In this document: piece by piece, positions 8,370-16,518 of the stretch
How the letters are laid out: the number at the start of each line of letters is the position of its first letter
How positions within the stretch are numbered: position 1 is the stretch's first letter
Assembly (NCBI GenBank): GCA_020635515.1
Contig: JACJZS010000002.1
Location: 372,001 to 436,000 of the forward strand
DNA from: Flavobacteriales bacterium
GTDB lineage: Bacteria; Bacteroidota; Bacteroidia; Flavobacteriales; Weeksellaceae
Length of the DNA: 64,000 nucleotides
Direction: 5' to 3'
Made by a program: the position numbers and the translations under genes
Notes under the pieces: generated by a model
Database searches by the model: none
What the model was told of the DNA's origin: nothing
What the model saw: the letters and a program-made list of their open reading frames with translations, nothing else

Positions 8370-8657
8370 TAATTTTTGTGACTAGATAATGTTACGTAGA
8401 TTCAGCAAGTAAATACGACAGAGTATAAAATGCTTCTTACAGTGTTTAAAAGTACGTTTTTCTAGATTTTATATTGATTTTGTATTATACTTGAGCTATG
8501 AAATTACTATATCCAAATTATTTAAGGATATATTATCTAATTAATTTTAAAATATTCAAAGAGTTCTCTTTTCCAAAATGCATAAATACGTTCAAAATAA
8601 AACTCTTTATTTTATAATGAATTTGGTACTTTTGTATAGCATTTAATCAATAAAATT
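8370..8657. other. Intergenic region upstream of the ketoacyl synthase
   Basis: About 290 bp of AT-rich DNA without a convincing gene. The only recognisable signal is TACTTTTG at 8627-8634, a -7 box placed 23 bp before the start of the ketoacyl synthase gene; no good -33 box is seen. A 39-codon frame at 8498-8617 has no recognisable product. Confidence 0.5.
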
Positions 8658-9806
8658 GTGAATCAACCAATAGCAATCACTTCATTTTCTGGAATTTCAT
8701 CGTTAGGCAATAATCCAAAATCTGTATGGAATGAATACAAAAACAATTCTCATTTTTTCACTAAAATAAAAGAATTAGACTACAATTGGGGAAGTAAAGT
8801 TAACTATACCAACGAGGAATTACTAAATCAAATTCCTTTTGATGAAAAAATATACGAAAAACTAGATCGAACTGTTTTATTTGCTCTTTTTTGTGCATCT
8901 CAATTAAAAGATATAGATAGTTTAAAAGATAAAATCATTGGTGTAAATATTAGTTCATCGCGTGGAGCAACGGAACTTTGGGAAAAATACCATTCTCAAT
9001 CTCTGCAAAACGAAAATTTTTCATTACTAGCTTCGCCTACAACGAGTCTAGGAAATATTTCTTCTTGGATAGGACAATTTTTACAACTTAATGGGATTTC
9101 TTTTTCTCATTCTATGACGTGTTCTTCTGCACTTATTTCTATACTCAACGGTATAGCTTGGATGAATGCCAATATGTGTGATGCTATGATTGTAGGCGGA
9201 AGTGAAGCTCCTTTAACTCCTTTTACCATAAATCAAATGAATGCATTAAAGATTTATTCTAAAGATGAAGATGAGTTTCCTTGCAAGGCAGGAAAATTAG
9301 GCAAAGAGCGAAATACTATGATACTTGGAGAAGGTGCGGGATTGTGCATATTGGAAAAAAATCCAGTAGGGAAATCTCTGTGCTATATAAAAGGTTTTGG
9401 TTTTGGAAGTGAAAAAATACGTAATGCTGTTTCGTTAAGTAAAAATGCCTGTAACTTACAATTAGCTTATAAACAAATATTTGAAAAATTCCCAAAAGAA
9501 GAAATTGATGTAATCATAACTCATACACCAGGAACCATAAAAGGAGATTTAGCAGAAATAGAAGCAATTAAAGCCACATTTCCTGATAAAATTCCATATT
9601 TAATTAATAATAAATGGAAACTCGGGCATACTTTTGGAGCATCTGGAATTCTTTCTTTGGAACTCGCAATACTTATGCTTCAAAATCTAGAAGTTATTGA
9701 AAATCCTTTTTATGCCAATCAAGAAAAGCCAAAAAGAATTCAAAATATCCTCATCAATTCCATGGGATTCGGAGGAAACGCAATCAGTATTTTAGTTGGG
9801 ATTTAG
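8658..9806 (+). CDS. Beta-ketoacyl synthase (FabF/KAS-like)
   Basis: 382 residues, shorter than FabF (about 410). Thiolase-fold condensing enzyme with the complete KAS triad: Cys155 (MTCSSAL), His289 (ITHTPGT) and His324 (KLGHTFGASG). It should therefore catalyse decarboxylative Claisen condensation of acyl chains. The sequence is clearly divergent from housekeeping FabF, and no acyl carrier protein or FabG is beside it. I recall similar single KAS genes next to biotin genes in flavobacteria, but no bio gene is present here. The start is GTG at 8658. It ends 2 bp from the convergent lipoprotein gene. Confidence 0.82.
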   Translation: MNQPIAITSFSGISSLGNNPKSVWNEYKNNSHFFTKIKELDYNWGSKVNYTNEELLNQIPFDEKIYEKLDRTVLFALFCASQLKDIDSLKDKIIGVNISSSRGATELWEKYHSQSLQNENFSLLASPTTSLGNISSWIGQFLQLNGISFSHSMTCSSALISILNGIAWMNANMCDAMIVGGSEAPLTPFTINQMNALKIYSKDEDEFPCKAGKLGKERNTMILGEGAGLCILEKNPVGKSLCYIKGFGFGSEKIRNAVSLSKNACNLQLAYKQIFEKFPKEEIDVIITHTPGTIKGDLAEIEAIKATFPDKIPYLINNKWKLGHTFGASGILSLELAILMLQNLEVIENPFYANQEKPKRIQNILINSMGFGGNAISILVGI

Positions 9807-9808
9807 GT

Positions 9809-10477
9809 TTAAAAAGAAAAATTCTTACCAAAAAAGCTTGATATGTCAAAATAATACTCAACTTCTGTTTCATTAAAATTCTGTACCGTAAGAACATCAT
9901 AATGTTTGTTTCCTTCATGTATTAATGTTTGCTTAACTACCTTACAACCATTACATCTACTATAAACATATTCATACTCCTCACTTATACCTTTTACTTT
10001 TATAGCACTCTGTATACTCATTCCATCTTTTACATCTTTATTAGACTTCGCAACTCTATTATCAATAAAAATATAATTACCTGAGTCAAAATTCATTTCT
10101 GATGATAATAACTCAAATTGAATTTGGTTTTTATTTAAAACTGTATATTTATAAACTTCTGGAATATCTGACTTTTCATATTGCTCCTTAAACTTATCAT
10201 CTTCTATCCACCAACTACCATTTTCATGTGATGTTGTACTTTTACCATCTCCTTTAATAATGGTAAACTGCATATCATAATTTCCATTTTTATCCCTTAT
10301 TACTTTCCATTTTTTTATAATTCCTTCAATCTGTTGTCCCGATTCTTCTCCCTCCCATTCTCCTACTAACCTTTTGTCTATAAATTTATTATCAGAAATT
10401 GACTTCATATTAGAACATGAACTAAACAAAGATATAATTGCTATAATTCCTCCTAAAAAAACAATATTAAATTTCAT
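9809..10477 (-). CDS. Putative lipoprotein, unknown function
   Basis: 222 residues. Lipoprotein signal peptide with lipobox LFSSC, cysteine 21. The body looks like a beta-rich, lipocalin-like domain: LVGEWEGEESGQQ at 37-49, then WKVIRDKNGNYDMQFTI and HENGSWWIEDDKF. A second cysteine pair, CNGC, lies near residue 176. It resembles 'lipocalin-like' Bacteroidota lipoproteins but I cannot name the family. It is the third gene of the DUF4199-glycosyltransferase operon, 10 bp after the glycosyltransferase. Confidence 0.65.
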   Translation of the reverse strand: MKFNIVFLGGIIAIISLFSSCSNMKSISDNKFIDKRLVGEWEGEESGQQIEGIIKKWKVIRDKNGNYDMQFTIIKGDGKSTTSHENGSWWIEDDKFKEQYEKSDIPEVYKYTVLNKNQIQFELLSSEMNFDSGNYIFIDNRVAKSNKDVKDGMSIQSAIKVKGISEEYEYVYSRCNGCKVVKQTLIHEGNKHYDVLTVQNFNETEVEYYFDISSFFGKNFSF

Positions 10478-10487
10478 ATATATATAA

Positions 10488-11447
10488 TTAAAAATTAAGC
10501 TCCTTTTCTACTGAATAATCTTGATGATTTCTTTTTGAGCGAACAATAAGCTCTCCTAAAAAGCCTGCAATAAAAAGCTGTGTACCTAAAATCATGCAAA
10601 CCATAGAAATATAAAACCACGGATTATCCGTCACATACCTAGCACTTTCATGATAGTAAAAAACAACTAATAGTTTGCGTATACCTATCCAAAAAGCAGA
10701 AAGAAATCCTGTAATGAACATTAGTGTTCCTACTGCTCCAAAAAAATGCATCGGACGGAAACCAAATTTATTTACAAACCAAAGTGTAATTAAATCCAAA
10801 AATCCACGCACAAATCGTTCAGCTCCAAATTTAGATTCTCCAAATTTCCGTGCTTGATGTTTTACAGGTTTTTCTGTGATTTTTGTAAATCCTGCACTTT
10901 TTGCTAAAACAGGAATATACCTATGCATATCTCCATAAACATCTACATTTTTAACTACTTGATTTTTATATGCTTTCAATCCACAATTAAAATCATTGAG
11001 TTTGATTCCTGATACCTTTCTTGCAACAGAGTTAAAAAGTTTAGATGGTAAGTTTTTCGTTAATTTATTATCGAATCGTTTTTGTTTCCAACCAGAAACC
11101 AAATCATAGTTTTGGTTTGCTATCATGGAATACAACTCGGGAATTTCTTCTGGAAAATCCTGTAAATCTGCATCCATAGTAATTACTACATCTCCTTTTG
11201 CTTTTTTAAAAGCGATGTTTAATGCTTGTGATTTTCCGTAATTTTTAGCGAATTTTATACCTCGAACAAGTGAGTTTTTATCTGAGAGTTGTTTTATCTT
11301 TTCCCATGAATTATCTGTACTACCATCATCTATAAAAATAATTTCGTAGCTTAATTCATTCTCTGTACAAACTTTAACAATTCTTGTATATAATTCTTGT
11401 AAAGATTCTTCTTCGTTTAAAAGAGGTATAACTATAGATAAATTCAT
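10488..11447 (-). CDS. Family 2 glycosyltransferase (DPM1/ArnC-like, polyprenyl-phosphate sugar)
   Basis: 319 residues. GT-A domain with DDGSTDNSW (41-49) and the metal-binding DAD at residues 92-94 (TMDADLQDFPEE), then two C-terminal transmembrane helices (about 235-258 and 277-300). This layout is typical of enzymes that transfer a sugar from a nucleotide donor to undecaprenyl phosphate at the inner face of the membrane. Acceptor and sugar are not readable. Its start overlaps the stop of the DUF4199 gene by 4 bp (ATGA), so translation is probably coupled. Confidence 0.88.
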   Translation of the reverse strand: MNLSIVIPLLNEEESLQELYTRIVKVCTENELSYEIIFIDDGSTDNSWEKIKQLSDKNSLVRGIKFAKNYGKSQALNIAFKKAKGDVVITMDADLQDFPEEIPELYSMIANQNYDLVSGWKQKRFDNKLTKNLPSKLFNSVARKVSGIKLNDFNCGLKAYKNQVVKNVDVYGDMHRYIPVLAKSAGFTKITEKPVKHQARKFGESKFGAERFVRGFLDLITLWFVNKFGFRPMHFFGAVGTLMFITGFLSAFWIGIRKLLVVFYYHESARYVTDNPWFYISMVCMILGTQLFIAGFLGELIVRSKRNHQDYSVEKELNF

Positions 11448-12007
11448 CGTACAGATTTATGTCGCAAAAATAAGGATAAAATTACAGATAAAAATAAATA
11501 TCCTAAATATAATAATCCTAATACGTAGAATGAATTCTTTAAGGTAAAGATATTTTTATTTCTAACCTCATCAGAAGTTAATTGCTCTCTAAATGCCTTA
11601 TAAATATCTATCTTCTCTTGGTTATTTTCTTCTATATAAGGTTTAAATTCTTTGTCTAAACTTTGTAGATTTACTTCTAAGTATTGAATATAAAAAGTTC
11701 TTCCTGCTTCTTTATCTATATAATTCATAAATAAATAAACAAACAACACAAAAAGCGAACCTCCTATAAACATCGTTACAAACGAACTAGAAAATGCATC
11801 TTTAAAGTCTACCAGTTGCTTCTTTTTACGTTTCTCTACAGCATAAATAGCTCCGAATGTAAACAACGTAGACAATGCAAAGAAATTCATTCCTAAAGAA
11901 ATTTTATAATAATTCTCATTATAAAAAAAAGTATAAACTACTAAAAATAAGACTATTGAGACAACGAAAACAAGGAAACCTGTCACTACACTTTGCGAAT
12001 ACTTCAT
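11444..12007 (-). CDS. DUF4199 family membrane protein
   Basis: 187 residues with four predicted transmembrane segments (about 8-28, 35-55, 70-92 and 155-178) and an acidic extracytoplasmic loop between the third and fourth. Sequence style matches DUF4199, a Bacteroidota-specific family usually encoded directly before a GT2 glycosyltransferase, as here. The function is unknown; the conserved pairing suggests a membrane partner of the glycosyltransferase. A -7 box lies upstream at 12028-12035. Confidence 0.8.
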   Translation of the reverse strand: MKYSQSVVTGFLVFVVSIVLFLVVYTFFYNENYYKISLGMNFFALSTLFTFGAIYAVEKRKKKQLVDFKDAFSSSFVTMFIGGSLFVLFVYLFMNYIDKEAGRTFYIQYLEVNLQSLDKEFKPYIEENNQEKIDIYKAFREQLTSDEVRNKNIFTLKNSFYVLGLLYLGYLFLSVILSLFLRHKSVR

Positions 12008-12027
12008 GATTTAATAAAATAACGTTG

Positions 12028-12055
12028 CAAATATAACCTATTTTCCCTAAATTTG
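12028..12055. promoter_or_regulatory. Divergent -7 boxes for the DUF4199 operon and the SRP RNA
   Basis: Minus strand TATATTTG is the complement of 12028-12035, 20 bp from the DUF4199 start. Plus strand TAAATTTG at 12048-12055 ends 4 bp before the first base of the SRP RNA, the spacing expected for a -7 element and start site. No clear -33 boxes are seen. Confidence 0.6.
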
Positions 12056-12059
12056 CACT

Positions 12060-12154
12060 CGGCAAGTCCTACACAACCAGCTCCTGAGAATCCTCCAGGG
12101 TGGGAACACAGCAAAGGTAATCGGTTGTAGCGGTGTGATGTAGGTAGCTTGCCG
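12060..12154 (+). ncRNA. ffs: Signal recognition particle RNA (4.5S, small bacterial type)
   Basis: The ends pair as CGGCAAG/CTTGCCG, enclosing a long imperfect hairpin. The apex has the SRP domain IV signature: asymmetric loop strands around TCCTCCAGG and GGGAACACAGCAAAGG, the Bacteroidota version of the Ffh-binding motif. A T6 run follows the closing stem and acts as terminator. A -7 promoter box ends 4 bp upstream. The RNA pairs with Ffh to target nascent membrane proteins. Recognised from memory of Bacteroidota SRP RNAs; a covariance-model search would confirm it. Confidence 0.9.
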
Positions 12155-12221
12155 TTTTTTATTCTCTTATTTTTTATCTTCTACTTTTTGACTAACTTCA
12201 CGGCAATATAAATTTATTGTT

Positions 12222-12578
12222 ATGCATCTAGACGAGTTTAGAAAATTCTGCTTGAATTTAAAATGCACATCGGAATCATTCCCTTTTGATGATAAGATTC
12301 TTGTTTTTAGAGTACTCAACAAATCCTTTGCACTAACAAACATAGAAGAGTTTAATTTAAAGGTAAACCTAAAATGCGACCCTGAATACGCTATTGAGCT
12401 TCGTGAAAAATACGAGGAAGTAATTCCTGGTTATCACATGAGTAAAAAACATTGGAACACAGTAGATTTTACAGGAAAATTAAACAATGAACTCTTACTT
12501 TCACTTACTCAACATTCTTACGATATGGTGGTAAAAGGCATGACAAAAAAAGAAAGAGAAATAATTGCTTCTGCTTAG
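12222..12578 (+). CDS. MmcQ/YjbR family protein
   Basis: 118 residues, the usual length of the YjbR/MmcQ (double-wing, CyaY-like fold) family. Typical blocks are SESFPFDDKILVFRV near the N-terminus, FNLKVNLKCDPEYAIELREKY in the middle and YHMSKKHWNTVDF towards the C-terminus. Members bind DNA in some reports; the physiological role is unclear. It stands alone between the SRP RNA and the convergent response-regulator gene, 2 bp away. Confidence 0.88.
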   Translation: MHLDEFRKFCLNLKCTSESFPFDDKILVFRVLNKSFALTNIEEFNLKVNLKCDPEYAIELREKYEEVIPGYHMSKKHWNTVDFTGKLNNELLLSLTQHSYDMVVKGMTKKEREIIASA

Positions 12579-12580
12579 TT

Positions 12581-13300
12581 TTACTTATTAAATAGTTTAA
12601 AAAAACCTTTTACTTTCCCTACACTCAAAGGAAGTTCATCGTTGTTGGACATCAAAACACTTCCTGCTCCTCCTACTCCATCTTTATCAAAACTTTTTAC
12701 TTGGTTGATGTTTACCAAATAAGAATGGTGAATTCTATAAAATTTATGATTAGAAAGCACTTCACTTTCAAACTTTCCTATGGATTTATTCGTGTATATA
12801 TTCCTACTTAAACAAACAATAGTGCTGTTTGCTCGATCTGATTCTATGTATAATATATCTTCTGGTTCTACAAAAAAAGAAGTTTTGTGATTTACATCAT
12901 CAATTTTTATTCGTGATTTTACAGGAGTTGATTCCTTTGAAATATTTTTAATTGCTTTATTTAATTCATTGATATTTACAGGCTTGGTTAAATATCCTGC
13001 AATATGAGAAGAAAACCGTAACGCTTGTCTTGCAAATTTATCGTCGTAAGCAGTTGTAAAAATAATCTCAAAATTAATTTTATCATCGCCTATAAGTTCT
13101 AGCAAATTAAAACCTGTTTCGGCTTTTAACTGTATATCTAAAAATACAACATTTGGATGATGTGTATGAATTGCATCAATAGCATCTTTTACATTATCTA
13201 CACACTCCACAATATCAACACGAACATCACAGTAGTTCTCAATAAGATTCAGCAGTGTTTCTCTGCTATTTTTTTCATCATCAACAATAATTCCTTTCAT
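12581..13300 (-). CDS. LytTR-family response regulator
   Basis: 239 residues. Receiver domain (1-125) with acidic pair D7/D8, phosphoacceptor Asp55 in VVFLDIQL, and the switch Thr in IIFTTAYDD. A LytTR DNA-binding domain occupies about residues 140-239 (ILYIESDRANSTIVCL, FYRIHHSYLVNINQVKSF). It overlaps the upstream sensor kinase gene by 4 bp and so is its cognate regulator. The target promoters are unknown. Confidence 0.92.
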   Translation of the reverse strand: MKGIIVDDEKNSRETLLNLIENYCDVRVDIVECVDNVKDAIDAIHTHHPNVVFLDIQLKAETGFNLLELIGDDKINFEIIFTTAYDDKFARQALRFSSHIAGYLTKPVNINELNKAIKNISKESTPVKSRIKIDDVNHKTSFFVEPEDILYIESDRANSTIVCLSRNIYTNKSIGKFESEVLSNHKFYRIHHSYLVNINQVKSFDKDGVGGAGSVLMSNNDELPLSVGKVKGFFKLFNK

Positions 13301-16300
13301 ATTTCTTCTTCTTTTTTTATAGGAATTTTTAAGATTACTTTTGTTCCTTTTGGTATATTATTTTCATCGTAAAGATCTATAATCTGTAAATTAATACTTT
13401 CACTCAAAAGATCTAAACGATTTGCCGTTAGCGAAAGACCTAATGATTTGTGATTATCTCTAGGTAGATTCTTGTTTAACTCTCTAGATGCTTTTCTTCC
13501 TATTCCGTTATCTTGAATGACGCAAGTTAGGAATTTATCCGAAATATTGAATTCAATTAATAAAAAACCATCTTCTTTTAAGTGTTTCAATCCGTGTGTA
13601 ATTGCATTTTCCACATACGGTTGTATAAGCATAGACGGGATTTTTATCTTGCTTAAATCATTGGAACCTTGTATGTCAATTTTATATTTTATGTGATCAA
13701 AGCGAAGTAATTCAATTTTAATATAACGTTCTAAAAACTGTATTTCTTTTTCGAGAGAAATTAAATCATCTATGGAGTTTTCTAGCATTTCTCTCATCAA
13801 TAAAGCAAAATCAGAAATATAATTAACCGCATTTTTTATTTCTTTTTTAAGGAAAATTCCTTGAATAGAAACCAAAGCATTGGATATAAAATGTGGATTC
13901 ATCTGAGAACGAAGAAGTTGAAGTCTAAATTGAGAAGCTTTTCTTGATATAATTAGCTTTTCTCTTCTATGCTTTAAATAATATACAAATACAATAGTAG
14001 CTAGAATTAAAAATAGAATAATGTATGTCCATTTATTTTTATATAAAGGTGGAGATGTGATTTTTATTTCGAGTACTCTTACCTCATCTTCATTAAATTC
14101 TCCAAAATTATTAGATGATTTTACTTTAAACGTATATGTTCCTGGTGGAAGATCTGAGTACGAAACCGATGTATTTGTAGTGGTAATCCAATTATTATCA
14201 ACTCCTTCTAGAATGTATTTGTACTGAAATTTTTCTTGTTGATAAAATCCTAATCTAGAAAACGAAATTGTAAAGAAGTTTTCATCGTAATTAAGCTTGA
14301 TTTCCTTTAATTCAGAAATCAAACGTTTGGGTTTAAATTTAGAATTTAGAATTTCAAAATTACTAATTATGGTATGTTGTTGCTGATGATTGGAGCGTAT
14401 ACTATCAGGATGGAAGTAATTGATTCCTTTGTTTCCTCCAAAATAAATCCAACCTTTTTTATCTTGAAATGATGCTTTTGGGTGAAAAAGCTGTCCTTTT
14501 ATACCATCTAGATGATTGTAATTAATAACGATATATTTCCCTAATTCTTGTTCTTTTATACAACTAACACCTTTTGGAGTAATCAACCAAATATTCCCGC
14601 CGTTATCATTAAAAATACCTGATATGGTATTAGATATAAGTCCGTTATCAAAAACAGTTAAATGGTCTATAATTTCTTTTTTATCATTCAAAATCAACAA
14701 CCCACCATTATTTGAACCTATATAATATTTATTACCATATTCCAAGAAAGATTCCCAGGTATAATCTGTAATAATTATATCCGACATTTTTCTTGAATTT
14801 ATAATTTTATGAGTTTCTTTTTTATTTAAATCAATAACACTCAATCCCTGAAATGTTCCACTTTTCCATATATTTCCTTTTGAATCTCGTTCTATGAAAT
14901 ACGAATAATCTTTAGAAACAGTAGAATCTATATTTCTTTTTATAAACTGTTCTTCAAATTTTTTAGTTTTTAAATTGTATTTTCCTAAGTTGTATCTGTA
15001 AATTCTGTGAATATTTGGAGAATCAAGAATCAAGTCGTGATTGCTATTAGAAAACCACAAATCATCACCGATTACACTTAAATAGTTTACCGTTAAATCC
15101 TCCCTAGAATTTGGCACCTCTACTTTTTTGATTGTTTTGTCTTTAAAATTATACTTATAAAGACCTTCATTGTCGGTTCCTATCCATAAATTATCTGACT
15201 CTCTCTCCAAGTGTTCTATACGCTCATTACCAAAATAATCGTCTAAAAATTGATTTACATGAATTGAGTTTTTATCTATATTATATTCAACAACACCAAA
15301 TCCGTCTCCTGCAACAAGAATTGAATTATCTTTCTGTCCGTAAATTATGGTTCTTACTTCTTTGTTATTTACTTTTTCGTCATCAATTAAGTTAAATAAA
15401 TGCTTTTCTAAGTTGTAGGTATAAAATCCTTCGTGTGAAACCGAAAAAAACATCATATTTTTATCATCTATAAGTATACGTATAACGTACTTATTTGTAA
15501 TATTTGTGTTTTCAAATTCTGGCTCTTTTCCGCCATAATCGCTTTTTAGTTTTACTTTATAAATTCCTTTTTCTGTTCCTACGTAGAGGATTTTGTTCTT
15601 TTTATCTTCAAAAAAACAATGTTGAGAATTAAATTCTTTGTTTCTAAACCGATGAAATTTTTCCGTCTTTGGATTGTATAGCAACATATGATCTCCAAAA
15701 GTACGCAACCAAACGTATCCGTATGCATCTACATGAGCTTCGTATATGTCGTTATTTATAAACTCTTTTTCATTTTCTCTAACAAAATGGTTTCTGTATT
15801 TACCAGTTTTTACATTATACCGAGATAAACCATATGCAGTAGCAATCCAATAATTATCTCCTTTTTTTTGATACGATACGTTTTTAACATCAAAAAATGC
15901 AATAGAATCACTTTCTACATAGTTTGTATTCTTTACAAAATGATGATTTAGTGCCGATATACACCTAACAAATTTACCTGTTTTTGTATTAAATTTTATA
16001 AGACATCCCCATGTTGAAATCCAAGCAATTCCTTTATCATCAAAGTAAATATCTTTAATGTGATTTACCTGTTTTCTCGTGAAACTAGTAGCATCTTTAT
16101 GATTTTCAAAATTTATTTTTTTTACCTTTCCTGTAACTGTGTTTAGTATATTAATTCCGCCTCCATCAATTCCTAACCATAACAAATCTTTATTTTTCTT
16201 ATCAGGTTTTATACATACTATATTTCCTCTAGAAATAGAATTTTCATCTTTAGGATTGTGTACAAATTTCAAAAAATTAACTCCATCGAAACGATTAAGA

Positions 16301-16515
16301 CCTTCTTGTGTTCCTATCCATAAAAAACCTTTGTCATCTTCATAAAAAGACAATACTTCTGAATTAGACAAACCTTGTTCTAGTGAATAATTTTTAATAT
16401 GTTGGTTATATGTTGTCTGAGCTTTTGTATTTAGCGACAAAAACAGCAAAATTATACAGTAAAAATGTATCCTATAATTCGTCTTAGATATCAATTTCGT
16501 TCTTTTTATCTGCAT
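13297..16515 (-). CDS. Two-component regulator propeller sensor histidine kinase
   Basis: 1072 residues. Signal sequence (about 15-33), then two large periplasmic beta-propeller domains built of repeats such as GFLWIGTQEGLNRFDG, a Y_Y_Y domain (about 740-815, YKYILEGVDNNWI) and one transmembrane helix (about 825-848). A LytS-type kinase core has the phospho-acceptor His in MNPHFISNAL (about 872-881), the N box QPYVENAITHGL and the G box DNGIGR. Propeller sensors of this kind often respond to polysaccharide fragments, but here no carbohydrate-use cluster is adjacent. It is transcribed after RNase R (3 bp gap) and overlaps its regulator by 4 bp. Confidence 0.92.
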   Translation of the reverse strand: MQIKRTKLISKTNYRIHFYCIILLFLSLNTKAQTTYNQHIKNYSLEQGLSNSEVLSFYEDDKGFLWIGTQEGLNRFDGVNFLKFVHNPKDENSISRGNIVCIKPDKKNKDLLWLGIDGGGINILNTVTGKVKKINFENHKDATSFTRKQVNHIKDIYFDDKGIAWISTWGCLIKFNTKTGKFVRCISALNHHFVKNTNYVESDSIAFFDVKNVSYQKKGDNYWIATAYGLSRYNVKTGKYRNHFVRENEKEFINNDIYEAHVDAYGYVWLRTFGDHMLLYNPKTEKFHRFRNKEFNSQHCFFEDKKNKILYVGTEKGIYKVKLKSDYGGKEPEFENTNITNKYVIRILIDDKNMMFFSVSHEGFYTYNLEKHLFNLIDDEKVNNKEVRTIIYGQKDNSILVAGDGFGVVEYNIDKNSIHVNQFLDDYFGNERIEHLERESDNLWIGTDNEGLYKYNFKDKTIKKVEVPNSREDLTVNYLSVIGDDLWFSNSNHDLILDSPNIHRIYRYNLGKYNLKTKKFEEQFIKRNIDSTVSKDYSYFIERDSKGNIWKSGTFQGLSVIDLNKKETHKIINSRKMSDIIITDYTWESFLEYGNKYYIGSNNGGLLILNDKKEIIDHLTVFDNGLISNTISGIFNDNGGNIWLITPKGVSCIKEQELGKYIVINYNHLDGIKGQLFHPKASFQDKKGWIYFGGNKGINYFHPDSIRSNHQQQHTIISNFEILNSKFKPKRLISELKEIKLNYDENFFTISFSRLGFYQQEKFQYKYILEGVDNNWITTTNTSVSYSDLPPGTYTFKVKSSNNFGEFNEDEVRVLEIKITSPPLYKNKWTYIILFLILATIVFVYYLKHRREKLIISRKASQFRLQLLRSQMNPHFISNALVSIQGIFLKKEIKNAVNYISDFALLMREMLENSIDDLISLEKEIQFLERYIKIELLRFDHIKYKIDIQGSNDLSKIKIPSMLIQPYVENAITHGLKHLKEDGFLLIEFNISDKFLTCVIQDNGIGRKASRELNKNLPRDNHKSLGLSLTANRLDLLSESINLQIIDLYDENNIPKGTKVILKIPIKKEEEI

Positions 16516-16518
16516 AAA

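Noticed and set aside
8498..8617. 39-codon frame (MKLLYPNYLRIYYLINFK...) in the gap before the ketoacyl synthase
   Set aside because: Composition is what AT-rich non-coding DNA gives, no recognisable motif, and the upstream box TATACTTG matches the promoter consensus only partly.
13157..16345. Plus-strand frames of about 70 residues inside the sensor kinase and regulator genes
   Set aside because: Shadows of strongly coding minus-strand genes; no family resemblance or start signals.
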